Shown here: positions 53,738-61,449 of the stretch, piece after piece
Layout of the letters: the number at the start of each line of letters is the position of its first letter
How positions within the stretch are numbered: position 1 is the stretch's first letter
Assembly (NCBI RefSeq): GCF_013602415.1
Contig: NZ_WPAG02000003.1
Coordinates: forward strand, 558,001 to 622,000
Reading direction: 5' to 3'
DNA: 64,000 bases
DNA from: Rhodococcus sp. B50
GTDB lineage: Bacteria > Actinomycetota > Actinomycetes > Mycobacteriales > Mycobacteriaceae
Translations under genes and position numbers: made by a program
The notes under the pieces: generated by a model
The model's input: only the letters and a program-made list of their open reading frames with translations
Told to the model about the DNA's origin: nothing
Databases searched by the model: none

Positions 53738-54130
53738 AAATTTTCTTGGAGAGGACAAGCCTCACCCACAAGGGTCCACCCGGTGATCGACCGCCTGGCC
53801 GCCGCCGAGGTCCCATCGACGTATGTTGCAGAGTGCTCGGAGTATCCTGGGGGCTTTCGGCGACAAGATCCGCGCTGCCGGGCTCATGCCGTCCTTCGGA
53901 ACTGTCGGCGATGGGCTGGACAACGTGATGATGGAATTGTTCGGGTCGTCAATGCAGACCGAGTTGCTCAACCGGAAGAAGTGGAAGACCCGCCTCGAGC
54001 TCGCGAACGCGATCTTCGACTACATCGAGATCTTCTACATCCGGCAACGCCGGCATTCCTCGCTGGACTACCGCGCCCGATCGAACACGAATTACTATCC
54101 GAGTAGAATCCCATTCGCGCGAGACTTATC
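53738..54130 (+). pseudogene. IS3-family remnant, distal part beyond ISL3
   Basis: Resumes the interrupted OrfA (VIDRLAAAEVPSTYVAECSEY), but after a deletion jumps to the OrfB C-terminus in a neighbouring frame: SFGTVGDGLDNVMMELF, WKTRLELANAIFDYIEIFY and RQRRHSSLDYR. Most of the DDE core is missing, so the host IS3 was already damaged or was deleted later. Confidence 0.75.
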
Positions 54131-54156
54131 GCCCGACATGGAAACCGAGACGTTGG

Positions 54157-54438
54157 TCAGGTCAAGGACTGATCGACCACCGCGGTCGTGACGTAGTCAC
54201 TTGCGACTGTTCTGACGGCGTAAACCAGCGGGAGACTGCCGGCCATCGAGAGTACGACGGCGGTGAAGTCCACGAAGGTATCGATGGTCGGGACGCGGTA
54301 CGCAGGGATCAGGCGCCGCCCTGAGGTGAACAGCAGAACGATTACCGGGATGTTGATGAGGAGGAGCACGACCCCACACGACGAGTTGTTACTCCCGGCC
54401 GTCGAACTCGCCGAGGTCATCTCCGACGAATCCGACAT
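54157..54438 (-). pseudogene. MFS transporter fragment (DHA2-like)
   Basis: Encodes two or three hydrophobic segments: WGVVLLLINIPVIVLLF-like (with CGVVLLLINIPVIVLLFTS), then RRLIPAYRVPTIDTFVDFTA and VLSMAGSLPLVYAVRTVAS. This matches the loop and helices 6-7 region of DHA2 exporters (LPEYR...LD motif). Both ends are missing. It is a leftover beside the IS block, not a working transporter. Confidence 0.55.
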
Positions 54439-54507
54439 CGAGGCCCCCTCGCACCTCGCTCGTCGCGCCGGAACGCCTGGATGTCGGCCGACGCCTGAAT
54501 CCCCGCG

Positions 54508-55248
54508 TCAGCCCGCTGTTCGGCCGCCGTCGATGACGTAGCACTGGCCGATGATGTGTGTGGCTTCGTCGGATGCCAGGAACAGTGCCAAGTTCGCGAC
54601 CTCGTCCGCGGTACCCAGTCGCCCCTCTGGTGACCGGCTTTCGAGCCTCGCGACGACCTCGTCCGGGGCGCTGTCCAGGATCGGCGTGCGGATCGTGCCG
54701 GGTGCGATCGCGTTGACCCGAATACCGCGCGCCGCATACTCATAGCCGGCCTGACGTGTCATCATCACCATTCCGCCTTTGGAGATGATGTAGCCGCTCG
54801 ACCCCGGAGTCGCGCGGAAGCCCCCGGTGGAGGCGGTGTTCACCACCGATCCACCGCCGCTGGCCAGCATCAGGCGTAGGCCGGCCTGGAGCACGAGGAA
54901 CGCACCGCGAAGATTCACGCTGTGGACCTTGTCGAAGACCTCGATCGGGTACTCGTGCAGCGGTGTGTCGGATGCCCCGCCGATACCTGCGTTGTTCACC
55001 AGGATGTCGAGGCCGCCGAATCTGGACTGTGCCTCCGCCTCCAGTGCGGCGACGTCGCTGTCGCTGCTGACGTCGCATCGGAACGGGAAGATGAGCTCCG
55101 ATTCGCGTGCTATGGCCTCGACTCCCTCAGTGACGTCCGAGGCCAGGACAGTCGCGCCCTCGGCGGCGAACCGCAGCGCGATTGCTCGTCCGATCCCCGA
55201 ACCGGCACCGGTAACGATTGCGGTCTTGCCCATGAGACGGTTTGCCAT
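54508..55248 (-). CDS. Short-chain dehydrogenase/reductase
   Basis: 246 residues. TGAGSGIG cofactor motif, NNAGIGG, NTASTGGF with catalytic Ser and SGYIISKGG with Tyr/Lys; C-terminal YVIDGGRTAG. FabG-like. It diverges from ligase cassette 4 across a 175-bp gap and may act on the same compound. Confidence 0.88.
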   Translation of the reverse strand: MANRLMGKTAIVTGAGSGIGRAIALRFAAEGATVLASDVTEGVEAIARESELIFPFRCDVSSDSDVAALEAEAQSRFGGLDILVNNAGIGGASDTPLHEYPIEVFDKVHSVNLRGAFLVLQAGLRLMLASGGGSVVNTASTGGFRATPGSSGYIISKGGMVMMTRQAGYEYAARGIRVNAIAPGTIRTPILDSAPDEVVARLESRSPEGRLGTADEVANLALFLASDEATHIIGQCYVIDGGRTAG

Positions 55249-55423
55249 TTTTCAACTCCTGGTCATTGCGAACGACCCTGTGTCGGCCGTTCGCGAAACT
55301 TCGTGACACCGACTGTCATATCGTGCAATCATACATATGCTTGCAGAGCGCACAATCCGTCTGGGGTGTCCGGCGTCCCCGGCCGACGACTCGAACCACG
55401 AACGCATGGAGAAGGTGATGCGA
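55249..55423. promoter_or_regulatory. Divergent promoter region, SDR and cassette 4
   Basis: 175 bp with an AT-rich core (near 55316-55340, TCATATCGTGCAATCATACA). It lacks the GGAAC palindrome and the AGGTAGAT block seen before other cassettes, so cassette 4 is probably under different control. Confidence 0.4.
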
Positions 55424-56770
55424 ATGAGCAGCGCAACCGATCAGAGAACCGGCGCGGCCGGCGCCGACGCAGTCGACGAGCACTTCCTCGAACCGGACGT
55501 CGAACTCTTGTCACGCGCCGAGATCGAGGCCGAGCAGGAGCGGCGGGTGCTGGACCTCGTCGAATATGCCTGGGCCAACTCCGGCTTCTACCGAGACTTT
55601 TGGGGCGCCACAGGCGTCACGCCCGCGGACATTACGTCGATCGCGGACTTCTGCGAGAAGATCCCGCTGATGACCAAAGACGACATCCGGGCGTACCGCG
55701 ATCGAACGGGCGATTCCTTCGGCGGCCTGTTGTGTGTACCCTCAGGCGAACTGACCTCTGTGGTCACGAGTTCGGGCACATCCGGGGAACCGGAGTTGAT
55801 GGCCGAGGTGTGGGACGAGATTCCACCAATCCCCGCCGTGTGCCTCCGCGACATGTGGCAGTGGGGTCTGCGTCCCGGTGATCGGGTGATCGCGGCCGCG
55901 GGGACGTTCAAGAACTACTGGGACACACTGTATTCCGCCATGGGTGTCGTACCGGTCTACGTCGATTCGTGGATCGGCAACGGCGAACGCCTGCTGCAGA
56001 CGATTCACAAGTACAAGGTGTCCTACGTCCAGTTAGTGATGCCGCTGGTCCGCGAGTTGGAGTCGCTGGAATCCACCTACGACATGCGCGAGATGCTGTC
56101 CAGTCTGAAGTTCGCGGCGTTCGCCGGACAGCCGATGGGTGACGCTCTCCGCCGCAAGGTCACCGAGGACTGGGGTGTGCGCATCGCGATGTACACCAGC
56201 GCCGGTGACTGCGGGCTGGCGTGGGAGGGAACCGATCTCGATGGAATGTATCTGTGGGAGGACACAATTCTGCCCGAAGTCATCGATCCGGTGTCCCTGC
56301 GCGCGGTCGACGACAACGAGATCGGTGAACTCGTCTGCACCGATTTCGACAACCGGGTGGCACCGTACATCCGCTTCAGGTCCGGCGACCTGGTACGTCG
56401 CACCAGGGCGACGTCCGCGCTCGGGCGCAATCACTCGCGCATGTGGGTGATCGGGAGGATGGGAGACCAGCTCGTCGTCGCAGGAAAACCTGTGGTGGTC
56501 GCCGAGATATGGCGGATGTTGGAGGTGTTTCCCGAGACGAGCGACGCCCTGTTCCAGATCGTCAAACATTCGACGACGATGGACAGACTCCGCATCCGCG
56601 TCGGTTACGCACCGGAGGTGACCGGTGACCCGATCGAGCTCGAAACCAGGATCGTGGAACGGCTGGAGTCGTCGCTCGGCGTCGGTGTGGACCTGTACTT
56701 GATGACGACCGACGAGATATTCACGTACTGCTCCAGCGTCGCGAAGTTCCCCAGGGTGGCAAAGAAATGA
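55424..56770 (+). CDS. PaaK-like adenylate-forming acyl-CoA ligase, cassette 4
   Basis: 448 residues from ATG 55424, chosen because AGAAGG lies upstream and FLEPD then falls at the same distance from the start as in cassettes 1 and 3; ATG 55406 and 55418 are alternatives. Same architecture: P-loop VTSSGTSGEPEL (the Thr pair altered to Thr-Ser), A5-like YTSAGDCGLAWE, A7 PYIRFRSGDLVRR, C-terminal SSVAKFPRVAKK. More diverged than 1 is from 3. ATGA overlap with its partner; no Pat-like gene follows. Confidence 0.85.
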   Translation: MSSATDQRTGAAGADAVDEHFLEPDVELLSRAEIEAEQERRVLDLVEYAWANSGFYRDFWGATGVTPADITSIADFCEKIPLMTKDDIRAYRDRTGDSFGGLLCVPSGELTSVVTSSGTSGEPELMAEVWDEIPPIPAVCLRDMWQWGLRPGDRVIAAAGTFKNYWDTLYSAMGVVPVYVDSWIGNGERLLQTIHKYKVSYVQLVMPLVRELESLESTYDMREMLSSLKFAAFAGQPMGDALRRKVTEDWGVRIAMYTSAGDCGLAWEGTDLDGMYLWEDTILPEVIDPVSLRAVDDNEIGELVCTDFDNRVAPYIRFRSGDLVRRTRATSALGRNHSRMWVIGRMGDQLVVAGKPVVVAEIWRMLEVFPETSDALFQIVKHSTTMDRLRIRVGYAPEVTGDPIELETRIVERLESSLGVGVDLYLMTTDEIFTYCSSVAKFPRVAKK

Positions 56771-57456
56771 CACGTACATCGATGATCCATGCGACACACT
56801 CCAATGAGCGGTCTCCGATCCACGGCATCGTCGTGACCGAGATCGACGGTTTCGAAGTCGAGTACGAGGTCACTTGGGACGACTACGAACGCGATTGCGA
56901 ATGGGCGCGAACCGTGATCGCCCGCGCCGGCATCGGCTCCGGTGACTTCGTCCTCAGCGTCACCCCGAACCACGAATTGCCATGGACAGGGCCGTTCATC
57001 CGCGCCTTCCGGGAGGTCGGCGCGACCTACGTTCCGGTTGAGCAACACGGCTGGGATGCACCGCGATTCACTTCGATGCTGAAGCGGCTACCCATCACGG
57101 TGGTCTTCGGCCTACCGTCGGAGACGCTGGATGCGATTTCCACTGATGCCGATACCGTTTCGCTGCTCGCAACGAAGCCCCGACTCATCTGGGCCCGTCC
57201 CGGCGCCTATCGGAACCTGCGACGACAAGGAGTGGACTGCCACCCGATGTCACCGATCGGTCCGGCACTGGGCATCGGGCTACCAGGCTCGGGCGACGCC
57301 ATGCATGTCGATGGCTCGCAGTGGGAGATCGCAACGCGGCCGGGCGGGCTGGTGGTCTCGGGAACGGCGCAACGGTCCGCTCGGCTCGCCGACATCGCGA
57401 CCGGTCTCGCTGGGGTGGTCGACCGCTCCGGGTCGGACATCCTCGTCACGCTGTGA
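56767..57456 (+). CDS. 229-residue pseudo-ligase partner, cassette 4
   Basis: ATGA-coupled to the ligase. Same plan as the other partners: SPIHGIVVTEIDGF, WDDYERDCEWARTVI, DFVLSVTPNHELPW, GATYVPVEQHGWD, LPITVVFGL, then IGPALGIG and VDGSQWEI. No P-loop, no lysine domain. The strong conservation of NHE-PW and the GPALG step across four paralogues implies a specific function in the pair. It is followed 34 bp later by TetR. Confidence 0.7.
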   Translation: MTRTSMIHATHSNERSPIHGIVVTEIDGFEVEYEVTWDDYERDCEWARTVIARAGIGSGDFVLSVTPNHELPWTGPFIRAFREVGATYVPVEQHGWDAPRFTSMLKRLPITVVFGLPSETLDAISTDADTVSLLATKPRLIWARPGAYRNLRRQGVDCHPMSPIGPALGIGLPGSGDAMHVDGSQWEIATRPGGLVVSGTAQRSARLADIATGLAGVVDRSGSDILVTL

Positions 57457-57463
57457 GTATCGG

Positions 57464-57477
57464 CGCCGACGTCGGCG
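57464..57477. promoter_or_regulatory. 14-bp palindrome before TetR
   Basis: CGCCGACGTCGGCG is perfectly symmetric and lies 13 bp before the TetR start. It may be an autoregulatory operator or a weak hairpin ending the cassette 4 transcript. Confidence 0.4.
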
Positions 57478-57490
57478 GTAGTGTCATCGT

Positions 57491-58141
57491 ATGACCGAGC
57501 GCTCCACAGGTACACCGACCAGCAGCGTCACGGCGGGTCTGCGCGAACGCCGTACCGAGGCGGTTCGCGATGCGCTGACCGACACCGCGTTGAAACTGTT
57601 CGATGCGTCGTCGTTCGACACCGTGTCGGTCGGGGACATCGCAGCCGCGGCAGGTATGTCGGAACGTACCTTCTTCCGGTACTTCCAGTCCAAGGACGAC
57701 GTCGTCCTGCAGTACGAACGAGCCCTCGACGCTCGGCTCGTCGACGCGTTGGCCAACCGGCCCGCTGCCGAGCCGCCGCGGGTTGCCCTGATGAACGCGT
57801 ACATCGAGACCGCCGACACGCCGCTCCGACACCGGGACAAGGTGCGTCGGCGCGGACGCCTGCTGTCGGCGTCACCCGGCCTACGGAGCCGCGCGTGGGG
57901 CGAGCGGCAGTCGCGGGTCGATGCGATCTGCAGCGTTCTGCATCAGCGTTCCGGCGACGAGATGGGGTCCGACGAGGAATGGGCCTTGCGCATTCTCGCC
58001 GTCGCGATGTCCGCGGTGGCCACCGAGGCATGGACCACATGGGTCGAGGGCTCCGGCGCCGGCAACCCGGCCGACACGCTTCGGCATGCATTCGCCATCG
58101 CCGGGGCTCGCTGGGGCGGCCCGACGGAGGACGATTCGTAG
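57491..58141 (+). CDS. TetR family transcriptional regulator
   Basis: 216 residues. HTH region AVRDALTDTALKLFDASSF, VGDIAAAAGMSERTFFRYF, KDDVVLQYE; C-terminal MftR-like ligand domain. Follows cassette 4 closely and precedes a strong terminator, so it probably belongs to the cassette 4 transcript and regulates it. Confidence 0.88.
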   Translation: MTERSTGTPTSSVTAGLRERRTEAVRDALTDTALKLFDASSFDTVSVGDIAAAAGMSERTFFRYFQSKDDVVLQYERALDARLVDALANRPAAEPPRVALMNAYIETADTPLRHRDKVRRRGRLLSASPGLRSRAWGERQSRVDAICSVLHQRSGDEMGSDEEWALRILAVAMSAVATEAWTTWVEGSGAGNPADTLRHAFAIAGARWGGPTEDDS

Positions 58142-58175
58142 TCCGTAGTCCACTCGCCGATAGAGTTGTCGGCCG

Positions 58176-58211
58176 CTCGGGGCCGCGATCCACAGGGATC
58201 GCGGCCCCGAG
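58176..58211 (+). terminator. Strong terminator hairpin after TetR
   Basis: 16-bp perfect arms (58176-58191 and 58196-58211) with a 4-base loop, followed by CCGTTTTCGG with a short T run. It separates the cassette 4/TetR unit from the kinase-led operon. Confidence 0.85.
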
Positions 58212-58234
58212 CCGTTTTCGGCCCCGAACACCCG

Positions 58235-58264
58235 TTGACAGTCGCTGACATATAGCTATATAAA
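58235..58264 (+). promoter_or_regulatory. Sigma70-like promoter giving a leaderless transcript
   Basis: Consensus TTGACA at 58235-58240 and TATAAA at 58259-58264 (18-bp spacer; TATATA at 58257 gives 16). Transcription would begin about 6-7 bp later, at or just before the ATG at 58271. No ribosome binding site precedes the ATG, so a leaderless mRNA is likely. The ATATAGCTATAT palindrome inside the spacer could be an operator. Confidence 0.6.
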
Positions 58265-58270
58265 TAAGAA

Positions 58271-59338
58271 ATGGCTGGGCAAGCGATCGACAGGAAACCG
58301 ACTGTGCTGACCGAAGTGGACGCATCCGCGCTGAACGACTGGATCGGTGACCGTCTCCCCGATTCGGGCCACGAGCTCGTGGTCGAGCGGATGGCGCCGG
58401 GCACCGGGGTCGCCAACGAACTGTTCTGGCTGAGGCGTGGCGCCAGCGTGTGGGTGCTGCGCCGCCCACCGGCCGTCACGAACACACCTGGCGCCTCCGA
58501 CATGACCCGCGAGTGGCAGATCCTGCAGGCGCTCGAGGGCACCGACGTGCCGCATCCGACCCCGTTGCTGTTCGGCGACGTCGAGAACGGCGCGATGTCG
58601 GTGCCGTTTCTCGTCATGGGCGCGGTGGACGGCTTCACCCCCGTCGGGAAACTGCCGGTCCCCTACACGTCGCCCGCCGCTCGGCGAGACCTCGGATTCG
58701 CGATGGTCGACGCTGCCGCAGACCTGGGCCGCGTCGACTACGTGCGCCAGGGTCTCGGCGAATTCGGCAGACCCGCAGGCTTTCTCGAACGGCAGGTCGC
58801 TCGGTGGAGCAAGCAGGTGGACAGTTACCGCACACGCGACATCCCCGGCTTCGACGCTCTCGCAGCGTGGCTGGACGCCAACCGGCCCTCGACCAACGAG
58901 GTCGGGCTGATGCACGGCGACTACAGCCCGTTCAACGTCATGGCGTCGCCCCATGACACCACGCGACTTGCCGCGGTGATCGACTGGGACACCGGCACCA
59001 TCGGTGATCCGCTGCTCGACATTGCCCATCTGCTTGCGCGCTGGACCGAGCCCGGCGAAGAGCCGGCCATCGGAACCTGGGACATCGGTGACGGGGTGGC
59101 AGTCGATCGGGAGGGCCTGCCCTCCAGGCGCGAGATGGCAGAGCGGTACGCGGAGCGGTCCGGCCGAGACCTGTCGAATCTCCCGTTCTACCAGGCGCTG
59201 GCACTGTTCAAGTTGGCGTCGATCCTGGAGGGTCGGGTCGCACGGGCGACGTCTCCGAGCGATGCGGCCAACTGGTCCCGCATGGTGGATCGGCTCATCG
59301 ACTTCGGTCGACAGTTCGCGTCGGGTGCACGCCGATGA
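58271..59338 (+). CDS. APH-type phosphotransferase, ACAD11/LvaA-like kinase
   Basis: 355 residues. Aminoglycoside-phosphotransferase fold: Brenner-type HGDYSPFNVM (catalytic Asp and Asn, near residue 218), IDWDTGTIGDPLLDI (second Asp), N-lobe VWVLRRPP with the ATP lysine replaced by Arg or nearby. In the ACAD10/11 and LvaA families such kinases phosphorylate the 4-hydroxyl of 4-hydroxyacyl-CoAs, helping convert them to ordinary beta-oxidation substrates. The acyl-CoA dehydrogenase two genes downstream supports that role. A general phosphotransferase is the alternative. Confidence 0.8.
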   Translation: MAGQAIDRKPTVLTEVDASALNDWIGDRLPDSGHELVVERMAPGTGVANELFWLRRGASVWVLRRPPAVTNTPGASDMTREWQILQALEGTDVPHPTPLLFGDVENGAMSVPFLVMGAVDGFTPVGKLPVPYTSPAARRDLGFAMVDAAADLGRVDYVRQGLGEFGRPAGFLERQVARWSKQVDSYRTRDIPGFDALAAWLDANRPSTNEVGLMHGDYSPFNVMASPHDTTRLAAVIDWDTGTIGDPLLDIAHLLARWTEPGEEPAIGTWDIGDGVAVDREGLPSRREMAERYAERSGRDLSNLPFYQALALFKLASILEGRVARATSPSDAANWSRMVDRLIDFGRQFASGARR

Positions 59339-60111
59339 CGCCGCGCGTGCCGGACATGTTCGAGCTCTCCGGTTCGGTGGCGGTCGTCACCGGGGGGAGT
59401 CGTGGGATCGGCCTCGCGATAGCGGCCGGCCTGTCCCGTGCGGGTGCGTCGGTCGTCATCGCGAGCCGCAAGTTCGATGCGTGCGAGAGTGCGGCTGCGG
59501 CGATCCGCGCCGAGACAGGGAACCCCACCTCGGCGATCGCCTGTCACGTGGGCCGCTGGGACGACTGTCAGAACCTGCTGGACAGCGTGGTATCGGAATA
59601 CGGACACTGCGACATCCTGGTCAACAATGCGGGGATGTCGCCGCGCTACGACTCACTCGTCACAGTGTCGGAGGAGTACTACGACAAGGTGACCGCCGTG
59701 AACCTCAAGGGCCCGTTTCGGTTGAGTGCGCTGTTCGGTGACCTGATGGCGAAGAACGGACGCGGGAGCATCATCAACGTCAGCACCATCGGTTCGCTGC
59801 GTCCTGGTGCGGACGAGCTCGTATATGCCTGCGCGAAGGCGGGATTGAATGCCCTGACCGTCGGCCTTGCCGAAGCGTACGGGCCGCATGTGCGTGCGAA
59901 CGCGATTCTTCCCGGTGGTGTGGCGACGGACATAGCCGCCAACTGGCCGCCGGGGATGCTCGAAGAGGCGATCTCCGGGACGCCGATGAACCGTATCGGT
60001 GTACCCGACGACTTCGTCGGTGCCGCCACCTGGCTGGCGAGTGACGCATCGTCGTTCGTCACGGGAACCCTGTTGAGGATCGACGGCGGAAGGTACCGCC
60101 AGACCAGTTGA
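59335..60111 (+). CDS. Short-chain dehydrogenase/reductase
   Basis: 258 residues, ATGA overlap with the kinase gene. TGGSRGIG cofactor motif, NNAGMSPR, NVSTIGSL with Ser, YACAK catalytic pair, IDGGRYRQTS end. Lies between the kinase-like and dehydrogenase genes, so a 3- or 4-hydroxyacyl-CoA oxidation step is plausible. Confidence 0.88.
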   Translation: MTPRVPDMFELSGSVAVVTGGSRGIGLAIAAGLSRAGASVVIASRKFDACESAAAAIRAETGNPTSAIACHVGRWDDCQNLLDSVVSEYGHCDILVNNAGMSPRYDSLVTVSEEYYDKVTAVNLKGPFRLSALFGDLMAKNGRGSIINVSTIGSLRPGADELVYACAKAGLNALTVGLAEAYGPHVRANAILPGGVATDIAANWPPGMLEEAISGTPMNRIGVPDDFVGAATWLASDASSFVTGTLLRIDGGRYRQTS

Positions 60112-60147
60112 GGTCACCAGACCACACCTACCATCACGGAGCCACAC

Positions 60148-61380
60148 ATGATCGACTTTTCCATTCCTGCCGAGACACAGGCTCTTCGGGCTCGGGTTGC
60201 GGAATTCATCGACAAGGAAGTCCTGCCCTACGAGGAACAGGTCGGCCAACGACCGTTCGCGGACATCGTCGCCGAACTGCAGAAGGCGGCTCGAGCCGCG
60301 GATCTGTGGTGTCCGTTCATCCCGGTCGAATGGGGCGGAATGGGACTGGGACACGTCGCGAATGCCGTCATTCAACTGGAGGTCGGCCGGACGCCCCTCG
60401 CGGCCTGGGCGATGAACTGCATGGGACCGCAGGACGCGACGATGCTGACCCTGCTCGAACTGGGCACCGAAGAGCAGAAGGAGAAGTACCTCCGCCCGCT
60501 GGTGAACGGTGAACTCCGCGTGTGCTTCGCGATGACCGAGAAGGCAGCGGGTGCGGACGCCACCGGCATGCAGACCCTCGCCACCCGAGACGGATCCGAC
60601 TGGATCATCAACGGGGAGAAGTGGTTCGCAAGTGGAGCCAGCCGTTCCGACCTGGTGTTGCTGATGGCCAAGACCGATCCCGACGCCCCGCGCCACCGGC
60701 AGTTCACGACCTTTCTCGTCGAGCTCCCGTGCGAAGGATTCGAGATCGTCCGGGACGTTCCGACGTTGCACGACGCCATCGAGCCGAGCTGGAACGGCGA
60801 GTACGTGACGGGCCATGCCGAGATCACCCTGAAAGATGTTCGCGTCCCTTCCGCGAACATCGTCGGGGAACTCGGTGGTGGATTCGCATCCGGACAACAC
60901 CGACTCGGATACGGACGGATCCGGCACGGTATGTGGAGCATTGCGCGCGCTCAGCAGGCCATGGATCTCGCCGCGGAACGGGTGCTGTCGCGTAAGACCT
61001 TCGGGAAACCGTTGGGGGACCGCCAGGGCGTCCAGTGGATGCTCGCGGACTGCGCGCGTGACCTGTACATCGCGCGACTGATGGTGCTCCACATCGCGTA
61101 CTGCATGGAACACGGCATCGACATCTCGCAAGAGAACTCGATGGCCAAGAACTTCATCGCGGACATGCTGAGCAAGGTCGTCGACACGGCACTGCAGCTG
61201 CACGGGTCGCTGGGGTACACGATGGACACTCCCCTCGCCGCGTGGTACGCGGAGGCGAGGATGCAGCACCTGGTCGACGGTCCCGACGAGGTGCACCGCT
61301 GGCGCGTCGGCAAGAAGGTTCTCGCGGCATTCGAGGAGCACGGCACCACCGCGTCGGCTGCCGGCGGCGGACTGTTCTGA
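60148..61380 (+). CDS. Acyl-CoA dehydrogenase
   Basis: 410 residues, canonical length. N-terminal helical domain (EFIDKEVLPYEEQV, PVEWGGMGLGH), beta domain (CFAMTEKAAGADATGMQT, DWIINGEKWFASGA), C-terminal helices with RKTFGKPLGDRQGVQ and DTALQLHGSLGYTMDTPL. Resembles the ACAD11-dehydrogenase/LvaC group, in which this domain completes conversion of phosphorylated 4-hydroxyacyl-CoA. It can also be an ordinary medium- or branched-chain enzyme. Third gene of the kinase-SDR-ACAD operon. Confidence 0.9.
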   Translation: MIDFSIPAETQALRARVAEFIDKEVLPYEEQVGQRPFADIVAELQKAARAADLWCPFIPVEWGGMGLGHVANAVIQLEVGRTPLAAWAMNCMGPQDATMLTLLELGTEEQKEKYLRPLVNGELRVCFAMTEKAAGADATGMQTLATRDGSDWIINGEKWFASGASRSDLVLLMAKTDPDAPRHRQFTTFLVELPCEGFEIVRDVPTLHDAIEPSWNGEYVTGHAEITLKDVRVPSANIVGELGGGFASGQHRLGYGRIRHGMWSIARAQQAMDLAAERVLSRKTFGKPLGDRQGVQWMLADCARDLYIARLMVLHIAYCMEHGIDISQENSMAKNFIADMLSKVVDTALQLHGSLGYTMDTPLAAWYAEARMQHLVDGPDEVHRWRVGKKVLAAFEEHGTTASAAGGGLF

Positions 61381-61449
61381 GACACCGAGACGAGACCATG
61401 CCAACAACTCAGGCCCTGACCGCGAATACAGCCCGAACGAGGTAAAGCG

